A stretch of 10,399 bases of DNA from Deltaproteobacteria bacterium (GTDB lineage: Bacteria > Desulfobacterota_B > Binatia > Binatales > Binataceae): positions 1 through 10,399 of the forward strand of contig JAKAVX010000048.1 in assembly GCA_021827465.1 (NCBI GenBank). The letters are read 5' to 3'. The position numbers were made by a program, and so were the translations under genes. Positions 8,748 to 10,399 of the stretch are shown piece after piece (the stretch's first letter is position 1; the number at the start of each line of letters is the position of its first letter). The notes under the pieces are model-generated. The model ran no database searches. It was not told the DNA's origin and saw only the letters and a program-made list of their open reading frames with translations.

Positions 8748-8754
8748 GAAGGAA
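8748..8754 (+). promoter_or_regulatory. Ribosome binding site for the short-chain dehydrogenase
   Basis: GAAGGAA, with core AAGGA at 8749-8753, lies 5 nt before the ATG at 8759. The alternative in-frame ATG at 8780 (residue 8) has no comparable purine-rich match upstream, so 8759 is preferred. The family homology itself starts only at about residue 10. Confidence 0.6.
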
Positions 8755-8758
8755 CGCA

Positions 8759-9607
8759 ATGAATGTAGAGAATCGCTCCATGGGTGAATTAGAGGGTCGA
8801 GTCGCAGTCGTAACTGGCGGAGCAAGCGGTATAGGGGCGGCGACTGCGCGCCTATTTGTCGAAAACGGCGCACGCGTCGTTATCGCCGACATGCAGAGCG
8901 AACGCGGAGAGGCGCTCTCGCGCGAACTGGCACCAAACGCTGTCTTCCAGCAGACCGACGTCACGCGTGAGGAGGACGTGAGCGCGACGGTGGCGCGTGC
9001 CGAAAGCTCGTTCGGACGGCTCGATTGTGTCTTTAACAACGCCGGCTTCGGTGGCGCGCTAGGCGGGATCTCCGAAACGCCCGCGCAAGAATGGGACATG
9101 ACCTTCGACGTGCTGGTGCGCGGCGTATTTCTCGGCATGAAGTATGCCGCGCCGATTCTACGCCGCCAGGGCGGCGGCAGCATCATCTCCACCGCAAGCG
9201 TCGCAGGAATGGTCGCAGGATACTCACCTCATGCGTATGCGGCTGCAAAAGCGGCGGTTATCCAGCTAACCAAGTCGGTTGCGCTGGAACTCGCCGAAGC
9301 ACGAGTACGCGTCAATTGCATCTGCCCGGGATTCATCGCCACCCCACTCGCGCTGAACACGGTCGGAAAACCCGACGCGGAAATGGAGTCGCGAAAAGCG
9401 TGGATGTCCAGCGCGCAACCGATCGAGCGTCCAGGTGAGCCGCGCGACATTGCAGAAATGGCTCTCTTCCTGGCCAGCGACCGCTCGAGTTTCATCACCG
9501 GCCAGGCATTCGTAGTGGATGGCGGGTTTCAGGCCGGGCGACCGTGGCGAAAGCAGCCCGAATGGATCCGCGTTGCGCGACCCTTCACGGTCTATCGCCC
9601 GCGATGA
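8759..9607 (+). CDS. Short-chain dehydrogenase/reductase (SDR), classical type, substrate unknown
   Basis: This is a 282-residue cytoplasmic NAD(P)-dependent oxidoreductase of the classical SDR family, slightly longer than the usual 250 or so. The Rossmann nucleotide motif TGGASGIG is at 19-26. Asp44 at the end of the second beta-strand (VVIADM) favours NAD(H) over NADPH. DV is at 67-68 and NNAG at 93-96. The catalytic residues Ser147 and Tyr160-x-x-x-Lys164 are present, as are PG at 190-191 and the C-terminal DGG at 254-256. The fourth catalytic residue, the Asn of the usual V-N-L-x-G motif, aligns with Leu119 (VLVRGVFLG). After DGGFQAG a tail of 22 basic and aromatic residues extends past the normal end. 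Substrates of such SDRs (steroid, sugar, acyl or alcohol) cannot be told from sequence alone. It stands alone, divergent from the toxin gene and convergent with the LOG gene; I infer no functional link to either. Confidence 0.96.
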   Translation: MNVENRSMGELEGRVAVVTGGASGIGAATARLFVENGARVVIADMQSERGEALSRELAPNAVFQQTDVTREEDVSATVARAESSFGRLDCVFNNAGFGGALGGISETPAQEWDMTFDVLVRGVFLGMKYAAPILRRQGGGSIISTASVAGMVAGYSPHAYAAAKAAVIQLTKSVALELAEARVRVNCICPGFIATPLALNTVGKPDAEMESRKAWMSSAQPIERPGEPRDIAEMALFLASDRSSFITGQAFVVDGGFQAGRPWRKQPEWIRVARPFTVYRPR

Positions 9608-9615
9608 TGGGCCGC

Positions 9616-10399
9616 CTAAAGCTTCGCGCCGGGGTTCGCCAGTGCGTCCACGGTAAGGCGCCGGGTGATGAGGTCGTAAGCCTCGTCGACGGAATCGGTC
9701 CGGTGGAAGAGTTCGACATCGCCGGGACTAATCGTGCCGTATTTTACCATCGCGTCGAAGTTCAACACCTCGTTCCAGTACTTCGCCCCGAACAGCACGA
9801 TCGGCATAGCCTTTTTCATCTTGCGGGTCTGCACCAGCGTGAGCATCTCGAAGAACTCGTCGAGCGTCCCGAAGCCCCCGGGAAACAGCACTACCGCTTT
9901 GGCGAGATAGACGAACCAGAACTTGCGCATGAAGAAATAGTGGAAATGAAAGTGCAATTCGTGGCTGACATAGGGATTGTCGAACTCGTTAGTGGGAATC
10001 GAGATGGTCAGGCCAACATTGAGTCCTTTCGCTTCCGCGGCGCCGCGGTTTGCCGCCTCCATGATGCCGGGGCCACCGCCCGTGCACACAACGAAGCGGC
10101 GCTCACCATGGTCAAGCTTCTTGGACCAAGTCGTCAGCCGGTGCGAGAGCTCGCGCGCCGCTTCATAATAGGTCGAGAGTTCCAGAGCGGCGCGCGCTGC
10201 CGCCACGCCTCTCCCTGCTTTTTCCGCCCGGGCTAGCGCGGCCTCGGCCGCCTCGCGAGACGATAGACGCGCCGAGCCCATGAACACGATAGTGTCCTGG
10301 ACCCCAAAGTGCTCGAACCGCGACAGTGGCTCCAGATACTCGGCAAGGATGCGCACCGCGCGCGCATCCTTGCTTTCCAGGAACCGCATGTTCTCATAG
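9616..10399 (-). CDS. LOG-family (TIGR00730-type) Rossmann-fold nucleotide phosphoribohydrolase-like protein, start probably off the right edge
   Basis: Members of this family cleave the N-glycosidic bond of nucleoside 5'-monophosphates, classically cytokinin ribotides, giving free base and ribose 5-phosphate; many bacterial members act in purine nucleotide turnover. Numbered from the ATG at 10389 (257 residues), FMGSAR is at 36-41, GGGPGIMEAAN at 104-114, FHYFFMRKF around 149-157 and the signature PGGFGTLDE at 170-178. Arg155 and Glu178 correspond to the catalytic Arg and Glu of LOG proteins. The frame stays open upstream of that ATG (Tyr-Glu-Asn-Met-Arg), and relatives carry a similar Y-E-N segment before the F-L-x-S-x-D-A-R block. 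The real start therefore probably lies beyond position 10399. The stop codon is 8 bp from that of the convergent dehydrogenase. The exact substrate is not deducible. Confidence 0.93.
   Translation of the reverse strand, partial: YENMRFLESKDARAVRILAEYLEPLSRFEHFGVQDTIVFMGSARLSSREAAEAALARAEKAGRGVAAARAALELSTYYEAARELSHRLTTWSKKLDHGERRFVVCTGGGPGIMEAANRGAAEAKGLNVGLTISIPTNEFDNPYVSHELHFHFHYFFMRKFWFVYLAKAVVLFPGGFGTLDEFFEMLTLVQTRKMKKAMPIVLFGAKYWNEVLNFDAMVKYGTISPGDVELFHRTDSVDEAYDLITRRLTVDALANPGAKL

Larger units (their letters stand above)
8008..8758. other. Long non-coding spacer between divergent genes
   Basis: About 750 bp separate the TcA start (minus strand) from the dehydrogenase start (plus strand). 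No open frame here has a recognisable motif, a good ribosome binding site and a plausible composition together. I saw no tRNA-like arms, CRISPR units, insertion-sequence ends or Rho-independent terminator. Promoters for both flanking genes should lie here, but I could not pick a -35/-10 pair with good spacing on either strand. It may carry regulatory DNA or the remains of a decayed gene. Confidence 0.6.

Noticed and set aside
9598..9613. Possible hairpin GCCC...GGGC between the convergent dehydrogenase and LOG genes
   Set aside because: Only a 4-bp stem with no following T-run. Not enough to call a terminator.

Overview
The window is about 10.4 kb of GC-rich bacterial DNA (near 60 % G+C by eye, not computed). 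It holds three protein-coding genes and one long non-coding spacer. The genes do not fix the taxon: giant Tc-type toxins occur in Photorhabdus, Xenorhabdus, Yersinia and Pseudomonas, and also in many soil, plant-associated and uncultured bacteria. The composition and the housekeeping-type neighbours fit a free-living soil or environmental bacterium. That placement is inference.

Region 1-7990 (minus strand) is one uninterrupted reading frame of at least 2663 codons. It runs off the left edge just before its C-terminus. I followed the frame through the whole stretch and found no stop or frameshift. The product is a TcA-type subunit (TcdA/TcaAB class) of an insecticidal-type Tc toxin. It has an unusual beta-sandwich N-terminus (transthyretin / carboxypeptidase-regulatory-like). 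This is followed by the helical shell with the Cys-rich VRP1 signature, the ABC-toxin N region, the neuraminidase-like region, and the helical pore-forming and TcB-binding C-terminus. A strong Shine-Dalgarno sequence (8001-8007) fixes the start at 7990.

Region 8008-8758 is a spacer of about 750 bp between two divergent genes. I find no convincing gene or RNA in it. It contains a perfect 14-bp palindrome about 110 bp upstream of the toxin start, and it should hold the promoters for both flanking genes.

Region 8759-10399 holds a classical short-chain dehydrogenase (plus strand) and, tail to tail with 8 bp between the stop codons, a LOG-family phosphoribohydrolase-type protein (minus strand). 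The latter's true start probably lies just beyond the right edge. Neither has an evident mechanistic link to the toxin. The toxin gene is the first gene of its transcription unit. Any TcB/TcC partner genes would be expected to the left of position 1 and cannot be seen here.
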